A stretch of 64,000 nt of DNA, taken from positions 838,791 to 902,790 of the forward strand of contig KZ111148.1 of the NCBI GenBank assembly GCA_002077045.2, in the 5' to 3' direction. Both the position numbers and the translations under genes were made by a program. The notes below the pieces were generated by a model that had not been told where the DNA came from, made no database searches, and was given only the letters and a program-made list of their open reading frames with translations. Source of the DNA: Rachicladosporium sp. CCFEE 5018. Taxonomy: Eukaryota > Ascomycota > Dothideomycetes > Cladosporiales > Cladosporiaceae. Numbering within the stretch: the first letter of the stretch is position 1; each line of letters begins with the position of its first letter. Shown here piece after piece: positions 31,914 to 40,357 of the stretch.

Positions 31914-32825
31914 CTACAGCTCCTTCTCCTTGCCCTTTCCTGCTCGACTTGTAGCGTCATCAAGGCGCTGCCTTCCAGTGTCTGGCGTATGTCCTACTGC
32001 ACTTGGTCCACCCACAGCTTCGAAGCCCTTGTGGAACACCCACTCCGTGACCGACTCAACCGGCTGATCGAAGAGGAACGGCAGCGCAGGCACAGCAGCT
32101 AGACCGAGTCCGATAGGACCCCAGGTTCGTATCCTGACGTTCTTGGCGTTCTTGAGCGCTCGCCCGGAGTACCTCACAATACTGTGTATCGTGAATGCCG
32201 GCAGTCCCATGGAAGCAATGCTCTGGAACACAGCACGCTGCACCATCACAGCTCGGTAGTCCTCGATTGGCACTACTCTGCCTTGCATTGACTGTGCTCC
32301 AAGACTTCCGCTCACTAGCTCCTGTCCGACAGGCTTCTCCAGTACCTTATCAGCACTGCTCTTGTCCTCCACCGTCCCCTTCACCGCACTCGCCATCCCC
32401 TCCACCTTGCCTTCAGCCAGCTCCGGATGCAGCGCCCTCTGATTCCTCAGGTATGCCTTGTAACCCTCATAGCTCACATCACCAATCAGATATGCCCAGC
32501 TCACACCGTACGCAGCTCTCACGGCATTCGGGTGTACGATCGGCCTGAAGCTTTCCCCTATATCACTCGTGTACGCTACATAGCGTTGTGCGGAGACTAA
32601 GATCGTGCGGAAGCGGGATGCGTATGCGGCGTATCGGACTGAGCTATCTGTGGACTCCGAAGCGTGACCTTCGTATATGGAAGTCCAGGTGGATTCGTTG
32701 TCAATCTTCTCTTGTAGATCTGCGGGAAGGGGTTTCCGAGGGATAGGTTGCGAGAAGTCGGGACGAGGTTCGGAGCGTGAGTGTTCGATGTCCGCGAGAG
32801 GGTCTTGGGGGGCTTTGGCGGGCAT
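31914..32825 (-). CDS. mtfp1: Mitochondrial fission process protein 1 (Mtp18 family)
   Basis: MTFP1/MTP18 is an integral protein of the mitochondrial inner membrane that influences mitochondrial division and inner-membrane integrity. From the first ATG (32825) the protein has 303 residues. The family core is clear: RYAAYASRFRTILVSAQRYVAYTSDIGESFRP, AYGVSWAYLIGDVSYEGYKA, then VMVQRAVFQSIASMGLPAFTIHSIV and IGLGLAAVPALPFLFDQPVE, which are the hydrophobic segments. It is longer than animal homologues because of a spacer after LRNQRALHPE, as in other fungi. The frame stays open about 80 codons upstream of the ATG, with few acidic residues. It is divergent from ATP synthase subunit K, another inner-membrane gene. 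Confidence 0.9.
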   Translation of the reverse strand: MPAKAPQDPLADIEHSRSEPRPDFSQPIPRKPLPADLQEKIDNESTWTSIYEGHASESTDSSVRYAAYASRFRTILVSAQRYVAYTSDIGESFRPIVHPNAVRAAYGVSWAYLIGDVSYEGYKAYLRNQRALHPELAEGKVEGMASAVKGTVEDKSSADKVLEKPVGQELVSGSLGAQSMQGRVVPIEDYRAVMVQRAVFQSIASMGLPAFTIHSIVRYSGRALKNAKNVRIRTWGPIGLGLAAVPALPFLFDQPVESVTEWVFHKGFEAVGGPSAVGHTPDTGRQRLDDATSRAGKGKEKEL

Positions 32826-33213
32826 GGTCGGTGGGTGTGCGCGCTCGAGCTTGTATAGTAAGGTGGGTTCTGCTCGTGGGGTTGTGAGACCTGCTGACAA
32901 GTCTGATGCGAAGCTTGTAACAGGCGGCGAAGGTCTATAGATGCTGCTTACTAATTCTACAGGACTGTTACCGAAGTGGACTGAAGCTACAGCTGCTTGG
33001 GCTGAAGTCAGGCCTCGGGCGCGCTCGGATGTCGCTCTCGCGAGCTGGCTCAAGGTTCTGGCTCTGCCCTAGACCCTAACCCTATTCAGAACCTCGAGCT
33101 TCGACAACAGCGTAGCGAAGACAGTCCAGAGCCATTGAGAACCATTGTATCCTCAATTCTCACGCCTACCCCGACTCACCACCTCTCACACAGCCCCCGA
33201 ACTAGCCGCAAAG
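32826..33213. promoter_or_regulatory. Divergent promoter, Mtp18 / ATP synthase subunit K
   Basis: A 388-nt region between two divergent mitochondrial genes and probably shared. Its left part is open in the Mtp18 frame. A short telomere-like string (CCCTAGACCCTAACCCTA) lies at 33067-33084. Confidence 0.5.
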
Positions 33214-33656
33214 ATGGTCGCAATGTACAAAGTCGCCGGCATGCAAGTCGGCTCCCACTACGTACGACCCCCCCCCCCCAAAGACCCCGAGCGCAAGGCA
33301 TGATGCGCCTTCATAAGCAGTGAAACTAATGCAGCGTTCCAAATAGCTCGCCATGGCCACCCTTGGCTCGGTATTTGCAGGCACATTCCTCATGATGGGC
33401 GGCAGCAAGAAGCCTATGGCCACATCACCACCATTGAACGCATCGAGCAAGCCGGAGGAGGACTTCATTCAGTATGTTACTCTGCACACATCGGGAAGAG
33501 GTCAAAGTGCTGGAGGAGAAATGGGACACTGCAAAGAGGGGAACCGAGTGGGTTGGACTAGTGACTGAACACTGACGATGGACCAGGCAATTCTTGAAGA
33601 ACGCAGACGGGGATGCGGCGAAGCGGGAAGGGTCGGCCAATGCGGTGAAGCAATAG
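33214..33656 (+). CDS. atp19: ATP synthase subunit K, mitochondrial
   Basis: Atp19 (subunit k) is a small accessory subunit of F1Fo ATP synthase in the inner membrane, associated with dimers. The gene is too short and too split to appear as one frame. Exons are 33214-33261, 33347-33471 and 33587-33656, giving 80 residues. Splicing joins VAGMQVGSHY to LAMATLGSVFAGTFLMMGGS, and EEDFIQ to QFLKNADGDAAKR. This matches the Atp19 pattern of a short N-terminal amphipathic part, one membrane helix following H-x-LA-x-x-TLG, and a C-terminal EE.FI..FLK motif. Intron 1 (85 nt) carries a run of 12 C just after its 5' splice site. Intron 2 is 115 nt. Confidence comes from the exact fit of all three exons to the family. 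Confidence 0.88.
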
Positions 33657-33970
33657 GTGCCGTTTGATCATGTGTTGAAATGAGAAGGGAGAGATCATAG
33701 GGGAGAGGTGCAAACTCGTCGTGGCGTTATTGCGCTCCAGTGGCAGATGAGACGTGCATGTTTGGGCGAACGAGGGTGTAATGCGATATATGTATATAAA
33801 ATCGTGACACTTTCATCCCATTCTCTACCTCTCCCTCCGCACGAGTGGAATCTACCCAAACAGGGTGCACTTTTGCCCCATGTCAATCTCTGGTCATCAG
33901 CCCGTACGTCTATTCACTCTGTACTCCCTTTCAAAACTGTACATACCACCCCCCCATTCCACAATCCGCC
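33657..33970. other. Spacer and promoter of the holo-ACP synthase gene
   Basis: 314 nt between subunit K and the next gene on the same strand. It holds a TATATAAA element at 33793-33800 and a C-rich leader near the ATG. Confidence 0.5.
33793..33800 (+). promoter_or_regulatory. TATA box candidate for holo-ACP synthase
   Basis: TATATAAA, 171 nt before the ATG at 33971. A good match to the TATA consensus. Function is inferred. Confidence 0.4.
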
Positions 33971-34714
33971 ATGCCCGCCCTTCGACCTTTCCCCATGCCA
34001 GCACTAGGCGTGGGCACAGACATCTGCACGATATCACGCATCAGCCACATCATCAACCGCAGAATACCACAAACTTCTCGACCACGAGGTCCTGTCATCA
34101 GATCCGCCGCGACAGATCTCGGACCACTACCTGTCCGCGCCGACGCAATAAAGCGCGTGCATCACTTCACACGGCGCATCCTCACACCAGTCGAGCGATA
34201 CAACTTCAACAAAACTTACGGTCCGTCGATCAGCGCTCTGGAGCAACACAGCGATGCTCCCACGGAAGATGTAGCAAAGCATCCCCATGCCCACATCGTC
34301 TACATATCGCGGCACTTGGCCGGACGCTGGGCAGCGAAGGAGGCGGTCATAAAGGCATGTCATTGGCGCGATCTTAGTATGCAAGAGGTGCAAATATTGG
34401 TCGCGAAAGAATCGCGGAAGATCTACGGTGTCGTTTTGGACGAGCGACAGGAAACTGAGCAATTCTCCTTGGGCACTCTGAGTCATGTTATTGATGAAGC
34501 TGTGGAGACGGCGAAGCATGAAGGTGATGAAGCAGATGCCGATGCAAGTAGTGCTGAGGTCGTGAGTGGGAAGCCCAAAGCTGGGCCTGGGATTGTGGTC
34601 AGGGTTAGTATAAGTCACGATGGGCAGTATGCGACTGCCGTCTGCGTTGCTGTCGCGGATGAAGGGGCTGAGGGAGATGTGGGTGGAGAGGCGGCGGCAA
34701 GGGCGCCAATTTGA
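33971..34714 (+). CDS. ppt2: Mitochondrial holo-[acyl-carrier-protein] synthase
   Basis: This is a 4'-phosphopantetheinyl transferase of the AcpS/Ppt2 type, which loads the CoA-derived arm onto mitochondrial acyl-carrier protein, needed for mitochondrial fatty acid and lipoate synthesis. The gene has no intron and encodes 247 residues from the ATG at 33971. The frame is open upstream but lacks an earlier ATG near the conserved start. Signature one is ALGVGTDICTISRI with the metal-binding Asp17. Signature two is GRWAAKEAVIKA (118-129) with the Glu and Lys of the active site. VRVSISHDGQYA follows near the C-terminus, which ends in a low-complexity tail. The insert between ICTISRI and FTRRILTPVE is longer than in bacterial AcpS, as is usual in fungi. 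The position next to two mitochondrial genes is in keeping with the role. Confidence 0.9.
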   Translation: MPALRPFPMPALGVGTDICTISRISHIINRRIPQTSRPRGPVIRSAATDLGPLPVRADAIKRVHHFTRRILTPVERYNFNKTYGPSISALEQHSDAPTEDVAKHPHAHIVYISRHLAGRWAAKEAVIKACHWRDLSMQEVQILVAKESRKIYGVVLDERQETEQFSLGTLSHVIDEAVETAKHEGDEADADASSAEVVSGKPKAGPGIVVRVSISHDGQYATAVCVAVADEGAEGDVGGEAAARAPI

Positions 34715-35311
34715 AGGACTCCGTGGCAAACGATCGCGAGCTTTCTCTGCCTGGCACGGAGCACGATAACCATTGGGCGACTCTGGCTACTCGTCCAGGT
34801 CACGTACAGTCACAGGCTCGATGCACCTGATGTAGAATATATCCTCACCTCTACACGTTCGAAAGGCTGAAGGCTTCCACGCCGGAACACGCGGGTCAAT
34901 GCACCTTCCGACTGCACTGGCATAGCGGTTTGCCTACTCGAAGTCAGATCGAGAGACAGTATCTGTTGCGAAGCATCTATCTTGGAACGGCGCCATCGCT
35001 CCCCAGCGCGGCGACTCCAATGCAACAATAACAGCGCAGTGTGTCTTAGCAGGAGTGTACGACGTCCATGAGGAGAGTGAACGTGACTCGCTAGCGATTC
35101 ACTGTATCAGGTCTCTACAAGCATTCGACAAGGACTCGAACGCTCCTTCCGTCCCTCAGGATGTTCAGAGTACCTTCCTCGTGCCATGACTTGGCTTGGA
35201 AGCGGGATCGACAAGGATCTTGTCACACTGACCACGAAATCCACTTTGCTTCTCTGCGCCAATCCTACACGCTTCAAACCACTTCGGCTTGCACACGGCA
35301 TCAACGAAGTC
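34715..35311. other. Spacer before the third F-box-like copy
   Basis: 597 nt without a supportable gene. The frame of the next locus is open from 35186 but has no ATG of good context before 35312. Confidence 0.5.
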
Positions 35312-35817
35312 ATGTCAAGCACGATGATTGCCACGCCGGCGAACCACAGCCCGCCGCTGCTACGCCTTCCTACGGAATTGCACGATGAGATCTTCTTTTA
35401 CGTCTTCGACACGAAGACTCGTGCAATCTTCCTGGATCTGCAAGTCTGGCAAGAAAGTCACTGGCTTCCACAGCCCCGGGTGCGCGTCGCACCACTTCTG
35501 ATCTGCCGAGGCCTTAATCGGAGCGCGACTGAAGGTCTGTACGAGTCGACCGTGTTCCACTTCCCCATTGACACATACGACTTTCCCCTGCATAGCCGAT
35601 TCCGCTCCCCCCCGATATGGCCATGATCAAGAGGGCTATAGTCTGTGTCGGAGACCCAGAAATTGGCAATTTTCGTCACTACCTTTCTGCGATTCGGGAT
35701 GTAATCAGCGGACTCTCGAACGCAGATCGTCTTTCGCGTGTGCATCTCATCTTACGTGCATATATCGCGGGAGCCTTGCTCGCATTCGCGAGCCCATCGC
35801 TGCAGTCGGGCACTTGA
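35312..35817 (+). pseudogene. Broken F-box-like paralogue 3
   Basis: The first frame, from the ATG at 35312, gives SPPLLRLPTELHDEIFFYVFD and APLLICRGLNRSATEGLYESTVFHF, clearly related to the genes at 29784 and 30867. It stops at 35626, soon after a run of seven C (35607-35613). The expected continuation is in the next frame from 35617: AIVCVGDPEIGNFRHY and then NADRLSRVHL, matching GRLSQMDLHL and SQLSRITLSF of the paralogues. A second drift near 35790 may have moved the C-terminal part (a frame ending SSLEELCSILHA at 35909) again. I read this as a frameshifted copy. A sequencing error in the C7 run is the alternative. It is on the opposite strand from its relatives. Confidence 0.55.
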
Positions 35818-36670
35818 GAATCAAAGGGATCATCACAGTCAAAACGACGGACTCTAGCCACACATTAGCATCGAGTCTTGAAGAGTTGTGCAGCATCTTG
35901 CATGCGTAAGGTCCATCCCCGGCTGACGTATTGGACGCAGGCTGACTGTTCACAGCGAGCAGACTGTGCCATCATGGGCGTAAACGGCTGTAATCTACAG
36001 GACACTAGGCTTGAGTCGCGAATATGCTGGTTAGTGCGAGGGCAAGAAAACTAAAATTGTACTCGATCAACGCATGTATGGGACCGTGGGAGTGTGAAGT
36101 GTGAAGCATAGAACCCTCAGGAAGCCTGCGTTCGAACTGCTATAACGGTACATCGCGTCAGGAAGCTCAGTACAAAGACCAGAAGAACTGTTCCGCGCTC
36201 GGAGGTGCTGCCCTTGATCTCTTTTTCCACGGTCTCGTCTGCTTATCGTTCGTTGTCACGGTGCAGTGTATATCCGCATTCTTCATCGGAACAAGAAACC
36301 GAGCGATACTGGACGCGAGCCTCTTCGAATGCTCAAATTCCGAAGGGAGTTTGAATACCTACTAGTATGAGGTAGCTAGCTTTCTGTGTACTGGTATAGT
36401 GTATGATGCACGGAGTGCGCTTGTCGCCGTCACGTGCACTGCAGTGTTTCATCAGTTCTTGGCACCGATGACGACGTTCGAGCCCACATCGACACCTGCC
36501 ACCGCGTACCCACTACGACTGGCCAAGCTCAGGCCACTCACTGCTGCCCAACGTGAGCTCTGTCTCCTTTCACAGGGCTACTGAGTCTTCCTGCCTGTAG
36601 TCGGGTCTTTTGCCGCCATACAATAGCCCGTGGCCTCGCTGCTCCTCCCATCCGTACACCCACGGCCGCA
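35818..36670. other. Intergenic region upstream of the charged protein
   Basis: 853 nt. It may include decayed 3' sequence of the F-box-like copy (to about 35910) and then the promoter and leader of the gene at 36671. No other gene is seen. Confidence 0.5.
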
Positions 36671-38290
36671 ATGCCACGCTACGGTGGTGGACGACAGTCT
36701 GCGGACGACTTGGCATACGGCGACCCACCGCAGCGATGGGACAGAGACCGCTTCGATCGCTCACGTGGAGGACCTCCTGGACCTCCACGTGCCCGCTTCG
36801 AGGAGGATTACCGCTATCAAGAGCGCGATACACCTGGCCGACGGGAGGTCAATGTCATGGATCATGTCGATACTCGAGGCCCCAATGGCAGGACCCACTT
36901 CGAAGAGCGTGACCGCATTTACCAGGACACCTTCGGCGACCGTGGAGGACCTCGGAGGAGGACTGATCGAGAGCTCTTCGGCGACGTCGATCCCAGGGAA
37001 CTTGCTAACATGTCGCTTACTCCATATCAGCCACCACGACGCGGCTCTGTACATGAACGAGACATCGAGATTGACATCACTCGCCGCTCAAGAGAGGAGG
37101 CGCCACGACCAGGCCTGCTTCGTAGGCAGAGCAGCTTGAATACATTCGACCGTCGGCCGGCACCGAGATACCCACCTGAGGACGACTACCAAATTGCTCC
37201 CTACCGACCTATACCACTACCAGTACGTCGGCCGTATGAAGAGTTCGACCAACCTCGCCACCGTGATCCAGAGCCAGAGAACTATCGCGAAGTCGAGATC
37301 AAGCGCGAGCGATCTGTGCATCGCAGGAGCGGCAAAGCGAAGAGTCACAAATCGAGGGCATCCACGAGAGCTTCTACTGTGACGTCTAGGTCATCCAGCT
37401 CCTCCTCTTCGAGCAGCGAGAGTCTCGAGAGCAGAGTCAGCAAGGCAACTACCAAGGTCAAGGCAGGCAAGAAAGGCAAGACCCGCATGCCGAAGCGACT
37501 CGTGCATCGCGATGCGCTTCATGACCTAGCATACCCCTATGATGAAGAAGAAGACTTCTACGTACTTCGCATAGCTCTGGAAAAGGAGCAGATTGATGAG
37601 GTCATCAAGATCTCCGAGATGTACAAAGCCGGCGACAAGAAGACCGTCTACCGCTACGATGAGCAAGTCAGAGACTCGGCAACTGTAGCTGAGGCCGAGG
37701 GCTACCGCGAAGAAGTCATCCGCAAAGAGTACATAAACCCCCCTTCGGACTTCCTACCGCCACCATCAGTGCACTCGCACAAGTCTCGCAGCCGTGCCCG
37801 GTCGACCCGTGCTCCTAGTCCGAGCTCGGTGTCTACAGTCACGCGCCGCTTGTCGCCTGCTCGCACGTATCGCGACCGTGGACGTAGTGTGTCCGGTACG
37901 GTGTTTGAGGAGCGCAAGACTGTGGTTGAAGAGCGGGAAGGCACGCGCGCACCCACAGTCATCCTCTCGCCTCGCGACGATTTCTACGAAGAACGCCGCA
38001 CCGTCATCGAGGAACGGGCACCTCAATCTGGCGCACTGATCATCCAGGAACGCGTCCCCGACCGCAGCGGCCGCGCCATTGAGGCTGAGATCCGCGCACT
38101 CGAGGCTGAGAGGAGAGCACTACGACATGAGCGTGAAACGGAAGACTACAAGCTAGTCGAGTATCGGGAACCCGGCCCACCGAGAGAGGTACTACGCATT
38201 GTGGACAGGGAGCAGAGTCCGGACAGGAAGGTTCTGAGGGTTGAGAAGGATCGGAAAGGTAGGATGGCTTTGGTTCGGTCTGCACATTAG
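36671..38290 (+). CDS. Conserved charged fungal protein (DUF8035-like)
   Basis: An intronless gene of 539 residues with very high Arg/Glu/Asp/Ser content. The N-terminal ~250 residues are disordered (RDRFDRSRGGPPGPPRARFE, then an SRSSSSSSSSSESLESR run). A compact ordered block follows: KRLVHRDALHDLAYPYDEEE, then DFYVLRIALEKEQIDEVIKI and SEMYKAGDKK. From memory this resembles the fungal domain called DUF8035, but I could not check it. The C-terminal third is again disordered with repeated EERKTVVEER/EERRTVIEER units and a predicted helix (AIEAEIRALEAERRALRHER). Function is unknown. The charge pattern and RS-like content would fit an RNA-associated or scaffold protein, which is speculation. Confidence 0.75.
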   Translation: MPRYGGGRQSADDLAYGDPPQRWDRDRFDRSRGGPPGPPRARFEEDYRYQERDTPGRREVNVMDHVDTRGPNGRTHFEERDRIYQDTFGDRGGPRRRTDRELFGDVDPRELANMSLTPYQPPRRGSVHERDIEIDITRRSREEAPRPGLLRRQSSLNTFDRRPAPRYPPEDDYQIAPYRPIPLPVRRPYEEFDQPRHRDPEPENYREVEIKRERSVHRRSGKAKSHKSRASTRASTVTSRSSSSSSSSSESLESRVSKATTKVKAGKKGKTRMPKRLVHRDALHDLAYPYDEEEDFYVLRIALEKEQIDEVIKISEMYKAGDKKTVYRYDEQVRDSATVAEAEGYREEVIRKEYINPPSDFLPPPSVHSHKSRSRARSTRAPSPSSVSTVTRRLSPARTYRDRGRSVSGTVFEERKTVVEEREGTRAPTVILSPRDDFYEERRTVIEERAPQSGALIIQERVPDRSGRAIEAEIRALEAERRALRHERETEDYKLVEYREPGPPREVLRIVDREQSPDRKVLRVEKDRKGRMALVRSAH

Positions 38291-38932
38291 GTTTCTTCGG
38301 GAAAAGCGGGTGGTTAGTGTGATGCTACGTTTTGTTTCCCTTATTGTGTTAGATTTTGCAACATGATCGAAGCCGGACTGACACATGTCGTGTAGCAGAA
38401 CGCGCTCGATCGAAGCAGGCGAAGAAGGTGGCTTTGGCGATGGCCACGCTTACCTGAGGGACACTGGCGGCACGACGATGGACGACGTTACGGCCTATAA
38501 GAGCGTTATCGATTTGGCGGAGCGAGGCGGGCAGCATGGCAAGTGGTCTCTTTTGTGCAAGCGTGCAGGACACGCCGCCTCAGGACATCTACGCTAACGT
38601 CAAGAATACGTAACTTTACACCTCGCTCCATCAGATTTCATTATTTTTTTCCTTTCGCAATCTGTCGCTATCGTGAATTTAACCTGTCTAAGGTTTCATA
38701 ATCCAGGCCCGCACTTCGGACTTCGTCCCCGCTTTTCTCAATGCCGAACACAGCTTGACATCTCGAACTCACCTTGTCGATCCACCTTGCCATAGGGCGC
38801 AGGTGTAAAGCATGAGTCAAAAGCCTCCCTCATAGGGCCATATACCTCATGGGCTGTGTATACTTATTCCACTTCGTCACGACACTTAGGTAGGAGTCCT
38901 CCAACTCCATTTCTTCAAGTCGTCTTCTCACC
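38291..38932. other. Intergenic region
   Basis: 642 nt between the charged protein and the first MFS gene. Only short meaningless frames are seen, with a T-rich run (ATTATTTTTTTCC) near 38640. Confidence 0.5.
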
Positions 38933-40327
38933 ATGGCGCCCTCGTCACCCTCCCTCTCCGCCACCACAGCCCAGATCCCCACCGTCCTCGAACCCATGGA
39001 TATCGAAGACCTCTCCCCACTTGACTCCCAATCTCTGCCCCGCGCCGATGGAGGCAAACAAGCCTGGCTCGCCCTGGCCGGCTGCTTCACGCTGGAGATG
39101 CTAGTCTGGGGGTTTCCTTATGCGTTTGGTGTCTTCCAAGACTTCTACCTTACCCATGAGCCCTTCTCTTCGTCGCCGACGGGTATAGCCGCCATTGCTA
39201 CGACGGCTTCGGGGATCATGTTCTTGGCTAGTCCGCTCGTGGCGATTGCCATACAGCGCTTCCCGGAGTGGCGGAGACGGGCCAGCTTCGCAGGGATCGC
39301 GGTGATGGCCATTGCTTTGATCGCGGCGAGCTTCGTATCGAGTACGGCTGCGCTACTGGGGTTGCAGGGCGTATTATATGGAGTGGGGGGGTTGACGGTG
39401 TATTTCCCTGCGATGTATATCTGTGATGAATGGTTCGTCAAGCGTAAAGGCATCGCGTTTGCTGTCATCTGGTCGGGTACAGGTGTAGCTGGAGCCATCG
39501 TACCCTTTCTGAGTCAATGGCTGCTGGATAGCTTCGGGTTCAGAACGACGCTGAGAGTATGGGCTGTAATCATTGTACGCCTCTCGGTCCCGACGCTCCT
39601 AACACCTTAGACCCACTGACTCACAATCTCACAGGTCGCCCTCGCTACCCCCTCAGTCCTCATCATGCGTCCCCGTCTACCTATAGTACCATCAGGCTCT
39701 TCGTCACTTCGCCCGATCGATCTCTCGTTCTTGCGTCGGGCCCCATTCTGGATCTTCTCTCTCGGCAACGTGATGCAGTCGATTGCCTACTTCCTTCCGC
39801 AACTCTGGATCCCGTCATTTGCGCGTCAGATTGGGTTGCCGCCGCTCGCGGGTCCGTTGGCACTGTGTTTGTTCAGCTTAGCAGCTGTAGGCGGCTATCT
39901 TTCGCAGGGCGCATTGGTGGACAGATACCACGTCACCACTGCGATCTTCGTCGCCACGCTAGGAAGTGTGGTCAGCGTGTTCATCTTCTGGGGTCTGACA
40001 ACAAGTCAACCGATGCTGTACGTCTTCGTTATCATCTGGGGTCTGACCGGCGGTGGCTACGCTGCGAACTGGAGCGGTGTAGCTATGGCGATAAAGCAAA
40101 GTGGCGTTCACGTCGAGACTGGGCTGATCATCTCATTGATGTGCGTGAGCAAGGGCATCGGGAGCTTAGTCAGTGGACCCATTAGCGAGCAGCTGCTACT
40201 AGCTGGAGGCATGAGCGGCTCGAAGGGAGCATACGGGACGGAATACGGAGCCATCATTCTATTTACGGGTATATGTCTCGCATTTGGAGGTATTGCCTGC
40301 GTAGGAAGGCTTGCAAAGTGGGTGTAG
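38933..40327 (+). CDS. MFS transporter, monocarboxylate-permease-like
   Basis: Exons are 38933-39574 and 39635-40327 with a 60-nt intron (GTACGC...CAG), giving 444 residues. A polar N-terminal tail of ~45 residues is followed by GGKQAWLALAGCFTLEMLVWGFPYAFGVFQDFY, the typical first helix of fungal monocarboxylate-transporter-like (MCH/MCP) proteins. The rest is hydrophobic with about 12 predicted helices. It includes GIAFAVIWSGTGVAGAIVPFL in the first half and MRPRLP at the central loop, which is short. The intron falls in the loop before helix seven. Proteins of this group sit in the plasma membrane or vacuole and their substrates are mostly unknown. The gene is convergent with another MFS gene, whose stop lies only 31 nt beyond its own. 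Confidence 0.85.
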
Positions 40328-40357
40328 CTCGTGATACATTTTGTATACTCATGGCAT

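Noticed and set aside
33067..33084. Telomere-like string CCCTAGACCCTAACCCTA
   Set aside because: Only about three imperfect units. Too short for an interstitial telomere, probably chance in a promoter.
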